NCBI GenBank assembly: GCA_018340375.1
Contig: JAFFJZ010000003.1
Span: forward strand, 1,674,001 to 1,738,000
Origin: Gonatopus flavifemur
Lineage: Eukaryota > Arthropoda > Insecta > Hymenoptera > Dryinidae
Length of the DNA stretch: 64,000 nt
Direction of reading: 5' to 3'
A program made the translations under genes and the position numbers. Numbering within the stretch: position 1 is the stretch's first letter; each line of letters starts with the position of its first letter. Of this stretch, positions 1 to 13,700 are shown one piece after another. Under the pieces are notes generated by a model. That model was not told the origin of the DNA. It did not search any database and saw only the letters and a program-made list of their open reading frames with translations.

Positions 1-38
1 AACGCTTCACATAATTTTAATAAGTGTAATTTTATTAG

Positions 39-1603
39 TCATCTCTATGAGGATGAATGATGAAAAAGAGATACTTCCAACCATGTTCGTTACTTTCGTT
101 TTATCTTTATACTTCGGTAATTTCCTAGAAGTTTGTGTGGCCACGGTAATTCTTAGTGTATTTGCCATCCTTACGTGCGTGGCTGTGATTTTCTTCGGCT
201 CGATGGCTCACAGCATAGCCGTTAGGTGAGTCATTTTAATTTATTGGAAGTTTTGGTTTATCGAGAAAACCATATTCCGAACAGGGATGTCACTCTAGGC
301 TAAACTGAATTCTCTTTATTCACCATTTCACGTAACCACGGGCCTGAAATTGAGCCATGAGAAAATGACCCTAAAGTGACAACGCTGATTTCAAAGTTCG
401 ACACTTGTGAATGATTTTCTCGCGGGAAGAATAAAGTGCGTATTCAAAGCGAATTGAAAAATTATCTCTCAAGCATTGTAAGGGGATATAAAGACCATTT
501 CGACATTTTATCAGATACCATTTAAAATCAGGAAATCAGTGAAAGACTCTAAGAGTCTAATCCTGGTCGTGGATTTTATTAACTGTTGAACGCATAATTT
601 ATGAAAAAAGTTAGCGGCGCAAAATTTGGGTCGCTTCTTCCGATGCCTGAATGGCCTCAATTGAAAAAAATCTTTCAAGAATGGTTTTTCACTGTCAATT
701 TTCTATGTTGGAACTGATGTTTGGAAGAATCATGACTTACGTTAGACTTACTCTTCAAAACGCACTTTACTTTCCCAATGGAGAATTGGAAACATTCTTC
801 AAATTTTTGATTCATTTGAATGAATACTCGAATAAAATTATTTATGAAATTCAATAGATTCCTGGCACGCGTGATAGCTTTTTCTATAACGTGGGCCGAT
901 TGGCTACTGGGAGGTTTACATCAGTTACCTCTCATTACAACCATCATCGTTATGTCTTTAATTTCGGCTACCTGCGGAGCATTAGCGATGTTCATATCGG
1001 TGTTCATCTATTTCTTAAAGTTGACCAGAATGTACGAAGATTATTTGGAAGAATTACTTTGGGCATCTTTACAATATTTTAATATAATAAAACGTTTGAA
1101 AAACCGAAGACAGAAAGATGACGAAACGAATGGAAATACGAAACAAAAAATCTTCAATCACCTCGTTATCTTCGTGTGCCTATGTTGCGTTTCCCTTTCC
1201 GCTGTTCCATCTGTTTTAGTGTGGGCTAAAAATTTCAGGTACGTATGAATAGATACAACATGTTTTATCATAAAATTTTCTGTTACAGTACTTTTTATGA
1301 ATTCATGGATTTCAATTGTCTTCTTGTTTTCACAGTTACGATTCCAGACTAACGACCGAAGATCCGGTAATGCTGGGAAGCTGGAAAATTTTGATTGTAT
1401 GCAGCATGTTAAGTATTATCCAAATTCCTTCTGATCATTCAAAAAATCGAACACAGATATTATCGAATACTATACGTTTTGTAAGCTGGATAACGTTATC
1501 TCTCTCAGCCGCTCGTCGTCATTATTTCTATCAATGGCTTATGCCACCCATAGTCGCTGGAATAGCAAGTATTATCTCGTTAAATCATGTTATACCCAAT
1601 TGA
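39..1603 (+). CDS. PGAP1: GPI inositol-deacylase PGAP1, C-terminal part (3 exons, 5' end outside window)
   Basis: Coding exons are 39-225, 858-1238 and 1336-1603 (stop 1601-1603), joined by GT-AG introns with matching phase (Arg codon AG|A, then Ser codon AG|T). They give the last ~277 residues. The piece is almost entirely membrane segments: two or three in the first exon, several around LITTIIVMSLISA and LVIFVCLCCVSL, then a tail with SVLVWAKNFRY and WLMPPIVAGIASI. That order resembles the multi-pass C-terminal half of PGAP1 (a LVxxxKNxRY motif followed by two or three helices), an ER enzyme that removes the acyl chain from the inositol of GPI anchors. The lipase domain with its catalytic serine would lie upstream and is not in the window. 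The acceptor at 37-38 is inferred. Family assignment is by recollection of the tail pattern, so moderately sure; another multi-pass ER protein is the alternative. Confidence 0.68.
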
Positions 1604-1938
1604 ATGTTGAGAAGTAACACGAATATCAATCAAATGGAGATTTCCGAGATAAGTTTAGATGAAATTCAATTAGTTATCAAAGGCTTAAAGAACTTTGAAC
1701 TTTTGTGATCCAACGTGATACTCATTTATTATCATATTGATATTTTAATTCTCGTCGAACATGATTCTTTAAGGGCATTCGAGCATCAGGAGAAGCGGAT
1801 AAAATTTTGTACCAACGTTTTTCATAAATGACTTGATAAATTTAAACTTGACATCGATAATAATTGAATACATACCTGAGATCTTGATTGGACTCTCAAT
1901 ACAAATTTGAATTTCTTCACTATTTGCAGATATTGGGA

Positions 1939-1944
1939 AATAAA
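1939..1944 (+). promoter_or_regulatory. Candidate polyadenylation signal for PGAP1
   Basis: A canonical AATAAA hexamer lies about 335 bp after the PGAP1 stop codon. The region is AT-rich, so a chance match is possible. Confidence 0.3.
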
Positions 1945-2871
1945 AGTATCTTTGAAATCTTTTGAAATCCTTTTATAATCCCCACAAAATCAGTAAAAGA
2001 CTGCAACTTATATTTAGAAATTAATCTTATGCGTTGAACGCATAATTTATGAAAACAGTTGGCGCAAAGTTTGACTCGCTTCTTTTGGTGCTGGAGTGCT
2101 GTTTTTTATCTTGACATATCTGATATTTTGATCACTCAATTTTTAATTTGAGATCAAATTCTATGAATTTTTGTTTTATTTATTTACACTCGAAGCTCGC
2201 GATCACGCAGTTCTTTTTCTTTCTCGTTCGAACGATTTCTGTTATGCGTTGAAGAGAAAGAAGGAGCACCCTTATGGCAAGGTTCTAGTGTATTTTCATT
2301 TTTTGATAAATAAAATAATGATATTGTCGATTGTGACACACACATATATTTATATATATATACATATATACATTATAATTCGTAATGGATTTATGTTGAG
2401 TTACAAAATTCATAGTCCCCAGCCGGCACACGAATGTTTCAGGTATGACATGAACATGCTTAACACCTCTAAATAAGACTGTTTTCAATCTCCCTGTCTG
2501 CCTCAATTTCTCGTTTTGCTTGGGATGTATCATATTTTATGATATTCCAAGCAACGTAAGAGGTTGAAAATGCTGAAGACGTGTTTGGAAAACTTTACGA
2601 ACGTGTTTAGAATTTTTTAATGAAACTGTTTCGAATAATTATGTGTTGGAGGAGTCTCATTCACACATTTTATGCATACTCTCAAAATAACCATGACACA
2701 TTTGAGAAGAGTTCTTGCGTTATTTGGAAGTGTAATTAAATGTTGTTTTTTTTAAGAGAATTATTCAGTTTACACCTGTAAAATTCATGTTTAGATCACT
2801 TTTCCAATCAGGTATTTTAACTTATTTTATATCGCTGAAGTTTGAATCGTTTATCGAAAGAAAATCTTCCC

Positions 2872-2992
2872 CAGAGATGGGCATTTTTGTACTCCGAGAC
2901 TCTGGGAGGACTTTTTTTGTGTGTAAAATATGAGGTCAAAAAAAGTATTCTTCGCTAAAAATACTCTAAGAATACAAAAATGCCCATCCCTG
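2872..2992. mobile_element. hAT-like MITE with 23-bp terminal inverted repeats
   Basis: The ends read CAGAGATGGGCATTTTTGTA and, on the other strand, CAGGGATGGGCATTTTTGTA, with 21 of 23 positions matching. The flanks are atcttccc and accttcct, an 8-bp direct repeat with two mismatches. A CAGNGATGGGC terminus with an 8-bp duplication is typical of hAT-superfamily non-autonomous elements. Length is 121 bp and there is no coding capacity. Confidence 0.75.
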
Positions 2993-5775
2993 ACCTTCCT
3001 TAAATGTGTGACAATTGTTTTATGGACATGTTGCAAAAGTTTATATTTTGAGATTTATCAATGTTCGATGAAGATTCAAACTTCTCAATAAAAGTAACAT
3101 CTAAAACTTGCCTGGAAGTATCGCGTAGAACACACAAGTTTTAGACGAGTTTTGAATGTTACTTTCATTGGGTGTCGTAATATTATTTAAGATGGTTTAT
3201 AAGTATATTATAATCATAGGTACAAATTCAAACATCTCTATTTGTATGAATTTTGACTAATAAAAGTGAAAATTTGAAAAATCAATTAAATGTAGGGACT
3301 TTATTCTTGAATTTAAAGTAAAATTAGAATTTTTATACTCATTTATACTTAGGCTACTCTCCTAGATTATATAGCCGCGTATTTAAATATATTCATTGAT
3401 GAGCTTACCTAAATGTTGTTACAGAAGAGGAAAGCAGCATTGTGCAAATGCAATTATTTTCTTCAAATATTAAAAATCATTTGATTTAATCTAATCTTTA
3501 CTTCAAAAGAACAGTTTCAATTTATCGAATTCGATTATACAATTGAAACAAAAGTAAGTACTTGAAAAACTAAACGGTCATCCGCCTGCTTCTTGACGTG
3601 TCATTGAAAAACCACGTTAAGAAGGTACGACAGACCTTTTCAACTGCACAACGATCTACGTCACTTTCCAATTATATCCGATAACGTTTGATAAACAAAT
3701 AGCGCTCCAAATGCTTCCTGTAGAAGTAAAATAAACTAACCGATAATGATGGAAAGGGACCGACGAAGATAACGGGTAAACAAAATCAATAACGAGAAAA
3801 CGTTGAAGATGACTATGAATTTTTCTTTCGGAACTTCCTTCATCCTTTTGATAAAATATTTTGAAAAATATATTTGAAATATTATTATCATCGTCAAAGT
3901 GCGGGATCAACTATGCTCTGTGATTTTCAAATGACCGAAATCTAAATTTGAAAATATCATTTTACGAGGATGTTTTAATTTTTCATCGATGGGATTTAAA
4001 ATTGAAACGCATACGCTTGCCAATCCCATAGGATACATAGCTGAAATAAATGTGATTGATACTATCAAGACGCTTCACCGGATATCATATCAAGACCCCA
4101 AATGTCAAGATAGGATAAATGAACGCATGATATCAAGTTCTAAACGAATTAACACTGTTAAAACCACGCGTATATCGTTGACAAAATTGATATTCTTCCG
4201 AACAGTAGTAACAACATAATAATCAATATGATACAAAAAACACAAAGATCTTTCACAACATCACACTTAGAAATTTGATCATCCCCAACACAATGTTTAT
4301 AATCTGGAAAATTATCCTTACCAAAAGGTATGCTATTGCATTTACTCATGTTCAAATCAAGATCATTCCTTTAAACCTAATTAACAATAGAATTTAACAT
4401 CAAACATCAATAAGTCGTCCTGAAATATTGATGAAGTTTGAATAGTTTATGACAAAGGAATTGATAATCGAATAACACAATATTCAGCTACTGAGAATAA
4501 AAAAATCTTGCAGTACATTGTTTAAACGATTGTTAATTCGAGAAGATAAACACCAAAGATGATTCAACGATTCAAACTCCAAGAACATGTCTCAAGAATA
4601 TATTTCATAATCATTGAGACAGGTCTATTGCCTACAAGACATTTTCAGTTGTACGTATATTTTCGATACACCTGCATTGAAAATCTTAAATTTATAAAAT
4701 AATATCCGAATATTCAGGTAACGTAAAAAATAATTGTAATAACTACTTTACTATGAGATTTGTTAATGAAAACGGCGGATCGAGCGATCCCTTGTTCCAG
4801 TTCAGATTCGTATTTATTAAAACAATACATATAGGGAATCACGCAAGAGAAAATACTGCAGTATTTCTGCATAACACCCTTTGACCATGTTGATTTTAAG
4901 ATTAAAACTCGTTTCCCATTTACATAAGGTTGAACAAAACAACAAGCATCTTAACGAACCTTAGAAATAAATATTTGCTAAGAATCAGTATTTCTTTTCC
5001 TTTTTTTTTAAATAAGTCTGAAGTTGTAATAAAATATCATATTTATTCAAAAAAGAAGAAGCGAAATAATGAACATAAAATAATGCGAAACATGTATATA
5101 CGTATGTATATTTATATATAATTATTTATTATCAGTTTGGTTTTCCTATAATCCTACCATGGTTTTGCGGTGTATTTTATTTTAAAATATAACTATACAA
5201 TCGTTCTTTCGTTAACAATTATATTCTTTTCATGATTACGCTGATAAAATGATTCAAAGTTGTTAATTGTCTTATCATTAAATATTTACAAATGTATAAA
5301 TCTTTGAACAAAACAATTTTTCACAAATAAGAGACTTGTGAAGTATACTCTCAATCGATCTAATATTGATATGAATTCTTACATATTTGAAAGAATAAGT
5401 TCCTTTTTGTCTTGATTTTTTACAAAGATGGGGATTCAAACTTATCGTACACGAAGCGACAAACATTGTCTAATATGTATAAAAAAAAGGATGGAGGGCG
5501 GGGAATGAGAGAGAGTAAAAATGAAGTTCAATAATCGTGTTTGATCTACGATTTGACTTATAGAGACTGGTATGCCGCAGCTGTATGTATATACATACAT
5601 CCACACCTGACGTGTGTATGCGTGCGTTAATGTGCGTGTGCGTGCATGTATGAAAAACTTATAATTGATTTTCCCAAATTGAAATTTTTTAAATTTTTGA
5701 AAACTTTAAATATTCATATAGTGGTACAATCATAGTAAATGTTGATGAAAATACGGCAACGAATGATATCGAGGT

Positions 5776-8751
5776 TTAATAATATAATGCCCATTCATTC
5801 TCCTGAAGAAACGTGTCAACGACCTCTTTCATCGCAAGGTTTGGTATCAATTGATCTTGGGTCAAGCGAACTCGAGTTACAGGATCGAAGTGTCCTACTC
5901 TTTGTAAATGTTCTTCTATATCTTTACGTTCATACGTGATACCGCTAGGAGTGATAACTGGTTCTTGAAGTATTTCAAAACTGATTTTACCGCACAAATA
6001 ATCCGGTACTTCTCTTCTCTGTGGGAAAAGAAGAAAACATAATGTTGGATTTCGGAAAGCAACGAGTCGATCGACTTTTTCCATATTTTTTTCATACACA
6101 CCCTTCTTCTCTCGTCCACTTTGGCGAATAGTTCATTGAGACGAGACATGGATGTGTCTCTTTTATCTTCTATCTCTTCACGTTTCAATGCTAATTCTCT
6201 GCTAACTTCGGCATCGGAATTACTATCCATTTCGCTAGAGGCTTCCAGTTCCTTAAGAGCGGCTAATTTTCGATCGGCATCTTGGACTATCAAGTGATTC
6301 AAATATGTTTGTAGATCGATATCTTGTATGAGTCTTTGTTCCTCTCTCAATTCAAAGCGACGTTTACGAGCTTGCCTCAGCGTGCTGGTCATTTCATCAC
6401 CGTAATTCAATTTTTGTGCCTTCGCCAGATCCACGGCTGTGCCATTGTCGTTTTGCAATTTAATTTGAGGCATTATAAACATATTCGTTGGATCAAAGAT
6501 CGTAAACAAACATTTGATGAATTCTTTTAGTTACTTGAAAAACTTAGATAAGAAATTAATAAAATGTAAAAGAAGTACAATATATTGGATTTTTTGATAG
6601 AAGAAAATCCTGCAGTGGAAAAATAAATTACGTCAAAACTTGATATCGATCATTAATTACGTTTATGTAAGAATAGAGAGATGTGCGATCAACTGATTTT
6701 TAAGGTTTCATCCATAATCGTGTACCATGTGAAAATTGTGTACAACGTTGCGTACTATTATAATATTAAAATTGACTCCATGACTTTGTATTTTCTTACC
6801 CATCACGTTTATGCGTGTATCTAGGTATTCAATTCCTGCGTTCTACAATGTTTAATATTAGGAAAATCTTTGAATGCTCTGTAAATGTATAAAACGTAAT
6901 ATCCTTTGATCCTGTAATTTTATGCATAAAACTAAATCCCGACTTTCAAGTTTAAAAGAGAATTCATCCCAAGGGAAATCTTTGCAACACAAGAATGTAG
7001 AACGAATTTTTAACCGTTATTTTTGCAATCATAAAAATTCATCAAGCAAATTCATTATCTCGAATCGTATCGCAAGTTGCGCTGTTTGGGAAGAAATGGT
7101 TCAATAAACTGATGTTGGACGAATCATAAATCGAATCAAAAAATCTTTTCAATATTTTACACCCTGAAATGAAAGAAAATCAAATTACTTGAAAAGAAGA
7201 AAGGTGGGAAAATTCAAAGATCAATTAATTAAAATGTCGAAAAGAATCAAGAAAAACCGGCATACCGAGTCAAAATATACCACCGAAGTGTATAAAGTTT
7301 GAGGTTTTATCAACTGTAGCATAAATCCTTTGAGAAATCTTTTGAAATCATAAACAATTTTATTGAACCAATACGATACTCGTGAAAACTGACGAAACGT
7401 AATCAAAATATACAAAATCTGTCGAAATTAAATAAACTTTCCCTATCAAAAATTAATTATAATTCAGAATTTTGTTATTCAACTCTCTTACAAGTAACTC
7501 ATCTAGCGAAAGAAGGTGAAATCCTGCGAAGAACTAAATAATTGTAAATTCTTGTATTTTGTATAGAATCTGATCCCCAAGAAAAATTTCATATTTTCAT
7601 TCGCAAAATCGGATTTTTTTGGAAAATTCTCGATCGCTAACTGCAGGGAGAGGTTGGTAAAGAAATAAAACGTTTATCAATTCTCCCCCTTCGATTACTT
7701 TATCTTATATTTTACTTAAAATTCATGCAAGTGAAAATTTCTGAAATCCATTTTCATATTTCTGCTGAAAATATTATACTCGGTGCAAGAAAATCAACTC
7801 AAAGATATGTAATAATATTTGAAGAAATTATAGATAGAATCTATGAATAGGAAATAAAATAATCCAAATTGAATCCTAAGAAGTGTAAATCAAACAGTCA
7901 ATGTATACTTATATGTATGCTCTAATATGCTCTAAAATAGAGATGATGCAAATTGAAAAAAGCTGATGAAAGTAAGATTAAGCAATTGGATTATGAATTT
8001 CTTTTGGCACGATTGACAGATTCGATTGAGAATAGAGAGGAAAAAATATCCAATGAGAAGGAACGTTATGATTAATCATTCAGAGGGATACCCTAGTCAA
8101 ATCTTTTGTGACAAATTATCTAGAAATGGAAGTATATAATCAAAATATTGTCTCAACTCTCAAATAACTTGTTGAAAATACTTTGGCTAGGGTAATCATG
8201 TCATGGGTGAATATACCTGAATGTCATTGAGGATTTGCAAATTTTATCGAATCGGTTTATCTTCAAACAACTTTACAAGGAATCAAATCTCCCATCGATC
8301 AATTCCAATTTGTTGAACGCAAAATAATGATGAAGAAGAAAACCAATGAATTCTTGAAAACAAAACTATCGATATTTACCTCTTTGTAGATGTTTGATAG
8401 CTTCATCAAAGAGTTCTAGTTCTAAGAGGGCCAGACCCAAGAAGAAATGTCCTTTTACCAGAGAAGGATCTATATCTAGAGCCCGCCTGCAATCCTGGCG
8501 CGAAGCTTCCCAACGTTTTAACCTCAAGTGACACAGCGCTCGGTTGGTGAAGTACAATGCTTGGGATGGATTTTTAATCTGCAGGAATGAAATTTTGTCG
8601 TAATTGGCCTGCATACGTTTGTGATATGACTCACAATTGCTTTTGTGTAGCAGTTGGCAGCATCCTCATATTTATGAAGATTGAAGAGACGATTTCCTTG
8701 TTCCTTCAGCTCCTTATCCGATAGATTGGCAGTTGAATACATTTTACTCAT
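5776..8751 (-). CDS. STUB1: E3 ubiquitin ligase / Hsp70-Hsp90 co-chaperone STUB1 (CHIP), complete
   Basis: Coding exons on the minus strand are 8635-8751, 8380-8578, 6102-6436 and 5776-6018; all phases agree, giving ~297 aa against ~300 for known CHIP proteins. Residues ~13-125 form three TPR motifs ([31 protein letters not shown]) that clamp the C-terminal EEVD of Hsp70/Hsp90. A charged helical hairpin follows (~130-210). The U-box is at ~220-297 ([43 protein letters not shown]) and recruits E2 enzymes to ubiquitinate chaperone clients in the cytosol. Two in-frame starts exist, 8749-8751 (MSKMYS) and 8740-8742 (MYS); a third Met at 8799 is upstream and less likely. The family is clear; only the exact start is uncertain. 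Confidence 0.96.
6437..8379 (-). other. Long intron 2 of STUB1
   Basis: This 1.9-kb intron separates the TPR-coding exon 2 from exon 3. The other STUB1 introns are about 56 and 83 bp. The donor reads G|GTAAAT and the acceptor CACAG|CC. No exon, RNA gene or clear repeat was seen inside. Confidence 0.8.
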
Positions 8752-9091
8752 GTTGACTATGTTTTTCACACTCAATTGACACAGAAGTGAATGATTCAAT
8801 TACAATTTTAATTCCGTGTTGTATGTGATGGAAGTTGTTTTGAAAGACAACAAAATTAAATGCCAAAGTACGCTTGGAAGAGAAATATTAAGTAATATTA
8901 AGAAAGTACTTGATTTTGATAACCTCGAATGAAAACAAGTCTCTTCATTTCGTCAGTGATCATGTATTACAGGCTAGCTTTTCTTGATACTTCCAGACAG
9001 GTCGAAACAGATCATTGAAGCCATATAGTAAATTTTATCATATGTTCGGTAGCACCATGGATAGGCCAGGGTACGCAAGCTACAATGGACA

Positions 9092-9247
9092 CAAAAGTTT
9101 CATGTTCGCCAGTCGAGATTGTAGGGGGCGATACTATAGCCACTAACACACAACCCTTTTCGTCTGCACATGAATGTAAAAAGGGGCATGTGTTAGTGGC
9201 TATAGCATCGCCTCCTACAATCTCAGATGTCAAACATGAAACTTTTC
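9092..9247. repeat. Long palindrome (foldback element), ~68-bp arms
   Basis: The arms 9092-9160 and 9179-9247 are inverted copies around a short spacer. Matching blocks include AGATTGTAGG/CCTACAATCT, TATAGCCACTAACACA/TGTGTTAGTGGCTATA and AAAGTTTCATG/CATGAAACTTT. The ends are not obviously those of a named family. Confidence 0.8.
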
Positions 9248-9301
9248 TTTCCTAATGTGGCTTGGATGATACTCTGGCCCAGCCTAACCCCGGGTACTCA
9301 T

Positions 9302-9600
9302 GCCAGCGACGGTCACTAGCGGAACCCTTGGTTGAAAAGAGAGGTCAATATTTGCCTCTCTCTTCAACCAAGTGAAAGTCACTTGGCCCGAAAATCCGAA
9401 ATTCAATTCAAATCAACCCGAAGTTGGTCACAACATTATCTCAAAAGTTCAATATCCCGAAATTCGATGATTGACCACCATATAGTGAGTCTCTAGAAGT
9501 TGACCAATCATCGGATTTCGGGCTATTGTCGCGTCTGAACATTGAGCATTCGGGATATTGCGGCTCTACCGTCGGTTTCACTGGTGGCTACCGTCCTGAG
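9302..9600. repeat. Composite palindromic repeat
   Basis: One hairpin at about 9325-9374 has arms CCCTTGGTTGAAAAGAGAGG and CCTCTCTCTTCAACCAAG. A second inverted pair is formed by CCCGAAATTCGATGATTGACC (about 9462) and GGTCAATCATCGGATTTCGGG-like sequence (about 9498-9521). The block is richer in GC than its surroundings and is probably a decayed mobile element. Confidence 0.6.
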
Positions 9601-10174
9601 TTGTTCCAAGTTGTACCAGACCAATCAATTCGTTTCTATAACTGGAAATAGCAAATCCGGAATACTTGAAGCGAGTTGGGGATAACTTGGGGCGGCATTA
9701 AACGAACTCAGCTGTCTCAGCTACCATATTGTTACCTCTCTTTATGAAAAGTTGACTTCATTCTACGTATTGTTACCGATTGTGCAATAAGCCTAAACCT
9801 ATTCAATGTTAACAAAGGACAAAATGTATTGTCATACAAGTTGAAGTGTCAGAAAGTGAAAGGATTGACCTGTAGGTCCAAGTAGGTTCGCTTGTGCCCA
9901 AGGAAGTGAATAAATGTGTAAGAAAATCTAGTAAGTGCAAAGATTGTTGCAGCTTTCATATTTATATATAATTCATAACTCATTATTCAAACAACCAATT
10001 TTATCTTCTACCAATAATTCTGCATCTCAAATGTCAGTTTATCAACAGCTGTTTTTTGTAATCATTATCATAAAATTATTCACTAGTACACTTTGAAAAT
10101 TTAATTTCCCAATTTGTTTCACTTTACGCAGTGTTTTTTTAAATTTTTTCAATGTCCAGCAATAATTATATTGA

Positions 10175-10265
10175 TGTGCGTGTATATATATATATATATG
10201 TATGTATATTTTGATATATATATATATATATACACACACATACAAATCTATGCACGTATGTATGT
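10175..10265. repeat. TA/CA microsatellite
   Basis: Runs of alternating TA with TG/CA interruptions, including tatatatatata and acacaca tracts. Simple-sequence repeat. Confidence 0.85.
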
Positions 10266-10773
10266 AAATGTATGTTTTGACATTCCTTAGGTAACAATCA
10301 CTGTCAGATATTAATTGGAATTTTAAAGTTTGTTGTAATTCTAAATACAATGCAATAATCAAGTCATGGTACACTTATCGTTCAAGAACCTCATAAGAGA
10401 AATGATTATCGAACAGAATAACCCTCTTGCGTATGTATTTATGATGCAATATTTTCTACATATGATGTATGTTATCGAGAAATTATTCGTCAATATATCT
10501 CTGTTTTGATTCTTTCATTATCTTTGAGAATCAAACTCTTTATATTTCTCGTATATAAATGATTATTAATTGATTAGGAAAGATTAAAATTGCCATAAGT
10601 AGTTATCATCGAAGAAATCTTTTGTATTCAGCTGACAAATTCCTTATTTTATATCTTCATATTGTTACATATAACATTAAAATAATAATTTCTGAAAGTC
10701 CTGTAGTATAAACAAAATCAATACTAAATCTGAAAACTTGACAATATGGATAATAGCAATCATGATTCCAGGT

Positions 10774-13700
10774 ATGGAATCATTTTTAGAACTTTTTGAT
10801 TCGACGGATCAAAAAGATATAACCAAGGGAACGGGTGGTCATTCCGGCAATAAAAAAGAAAATAAGAATGACAGTCGAGAACAAGAAGAGAGATTACCTC
10901 CTGAATCGGAGCAAGGTAATATTGAATATAAATTGAAGTTGGTGAATCCATCCAGTCAGAGGTTTGAACATTTGGTAACGCAAATGAAATGGCGTCTTCG
11001 AGAAGGCCACGGAGAGGCAATTTATCAAATCGGTAAACCCTCCTCATTTCAAAATCCAAAATATATATAATAATGCGTCGCATGTTCTAAAAGTTTGAAT
11101 TTACATCATAATTTTGTAAACAACAGGCGTAGAAGATAATGGAAGACTAGCCGGTTTGTCGAGGGATGAAATGAAAGCGTCGCTGAAAACTTTAAGAGAC
11201 ATGGCTTCTAAATTAGGCGCTACGATGTGTGTGATCCGAGAAAGACTTGCCAATCCTAAACACAAAAATAAAGAAGAAAGAAAAATCGCCGAGGTTTTGA
11301 TCAGAAAAATAAGGAAAGATGATATAGAGGATGAACCGAGTCTGAATGATTTAAGATTAGCGGTAACGGGGGCACAGGATGCTGGAAAATCAACTCTCTT
11401 AGGTGAGAGGATTAAGCAGAGCACATTTAAGGTAGAGAAATACATGTAATGTTTAACTCTGCTACTTGACGATCTGCTTTTATTCATGGTTGTATTGAAT
11501 ATCACAGGGTAATTCGAATTTTACTTTTCTTCCCAAGCAATGCTATTCTATGAATCTTCAAATTTATATATATATATATATATGTATCGTTCTGTGAGAG
11601 CTAGATTTTCAAATTCAGTATAAATTCCAATTGTTCTGTATAAAATGAACCATGGATGTTCCGCGTTCTATTCTTAAACAATTTTAACAAAAGTTTTATT
11701 CAATAATGTTATTTAGGTGTTTTGACGCAAGGCGAATTGGATAATGGCCGGGGGAGAGCTAGACTCAATATGTTGCGTCATTTACATGAGATCAGAACAG
11801 GGAGGACGTCGTCGATATCGCATGAAATCATAGGTTTTGATAGCGAGGGTCACGTATTGAATTACGCTGAGATGTCGACGGCAGAAGAAATATGTGAACA
11901 TGCTTTAAAAGTCGTCACATTCATAGACTTGGCTGGACATCGTAAATACCTAAGAACAACGGTATTGGGCCTCACAGGTACATTCATGATGAATTTTCAA
12001 CTTTAATCTTATACAGCATATTTTAAATTTGTACACAGAGAAAATTTTGTAGTAAAGATTAATAACTTTAAATCCTAACCGTGGGATATACTTTATTGTT
12101 GCGGAGAGAACCATGAGTATGCGAAAGATTACCACCACTCTTCTTGAAGTCAATATGCGGAGTAATAAGAAAATACAGAGTTATAGTTCCTTTCGCCATA
12201 ATCGGGTATATCCACAAGCACGATACTGCGTCTAATAATCTTTAATATAAACTCTTCTCTGTGTAGGAGTAAGCACAGAAGTGTTCTAAGACGCAAAATA
12301 GCATAAGCATAAGCAGATCTCTAGTAAAAATGATTAATACATGGTCCATATATGATCATTCGATCCGTATAAGGATGAAGCATGAACCATATATAGGCTA
12401 AAAACGCCATATGTGGGATGTGTATGGTCATACGTGGTCCATATATAAATTATTTTTCATGCGTTGTTGCGCCTCTGTTGAGGATACGGTTGTACTAAAA
12501 AAACAGCAAACGAAAAATACCTGTATCCATATTTTGAAAGTTACTTTGAGATCTCATTGATCTGTGCACCAGATTGTTTCTTAAGAGAAAGAATTTTAGA
12601 AATCACGAATGATTTACATAATATACGATATCTATAAATAACACAATTCTGGTGTTTCTTGTTTTTACAGCAGTAAAACTCTGCTTTCTTCAACCGTAGC
12701 GCGTACGATTTCACATTAAAATAACAAAAACAACACTATTGTGTTATATTTCAGCTGTAACAACGCGGTTTTCTTTTCGTATTAGTATGAAAATATAATC
12801 TTGATCATTCGCCAAAACGATATATAAATAATTCACATGTTATTATTTGAATCCTCAAATAAATTTACAAGGTTATCGATATAATTCTTGGTCGTCGAAA
12901 AAGCGACTGTAAAAGAAAATTTTATTCGATTTAACGAACGATTACTATATCCGCAGGTTATTCTCCTCATCATGTGATGCTGGTCATTGCACCTCCTTTG
13001 AGCGAAGCATCTCAAGAGCACATTGCTCTTTGTCTAGCTTTGAGGCTGTCTTTTTTCATCGTTATAAATAAAATTGATTTAGGATTTGTCGAAACCGATG
13101 AAATATTGACACAACTCGAAGATGCTATCCGCGCACAAGGTTATTCAAAACGATTATTATTGTACGACGATGAGAAGAATAAAAAATTGTGGGAAAATCA
13201 AGATGTGATACCAGTTTTTACTGTTAGTTGTGTGACCGGCGAGGGACTTGAAGAATTGATGAACTTCATTAGAGTTTTGACACCTTGTCAGAAAGATCCG
13301 ATTACATCGAATTCTGATTCTTGTCTGTTCCAAATAGATGAAACTTTTAGGTAAATTTACAAGTTATGAATGATTTTTCATACGCTTATCATAAGATTCA
13401 CAAAATTGAATTGACAATGATATGATTTTTCAAGGGTGGCAGGTTTGACAGACCCCGTCCTAGGGGGTTTACTCGTAAAAGGTATAATTGGTCCTGGAAC
13501 TCGATTGTTGATCGGGCCATTGCCAGACGGCGAATTTCGACCTGTGAAAGTGGTTAGTTTACACCGCAATAAGGCACCTTGTTGTTTAGTTAGGGCATCG
13601 CAAAGCGCCAGTTTAACGTTGGCCCCTATGACGCATCGCGATCCACCGTTACCTCATTTTCGACCTGGAATGGTATTAATATCTCCACACGATCAACCTC

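Larger units (their letters stand above)
1604..5775. other. Intergenic stretch, no gene seen
   Basis: AT-rich DNA between the convergent PGAP1 and STUB1 genes. Open frames are short and lack family resemblance or splice support. It holds a TA-rich microsatellite near 2334-2372, a MITE-like element at 2872-2992, and a GT/CGTG-rich simple repeat near 5576-5650. Confidence 0.7.
8752..10773. other. Intergenic repeat block between STUB1 and GTPBP2
   Basis: This interval lies between divergently transcribed genes, so their promoters probably sit at its two edges. The middle (about 9.09-9.6 kb) is palindrome-rich, and 10.17-10.27 kb is a TA/CA microsatellite. No coding region is supported. Confidence 0.6.
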
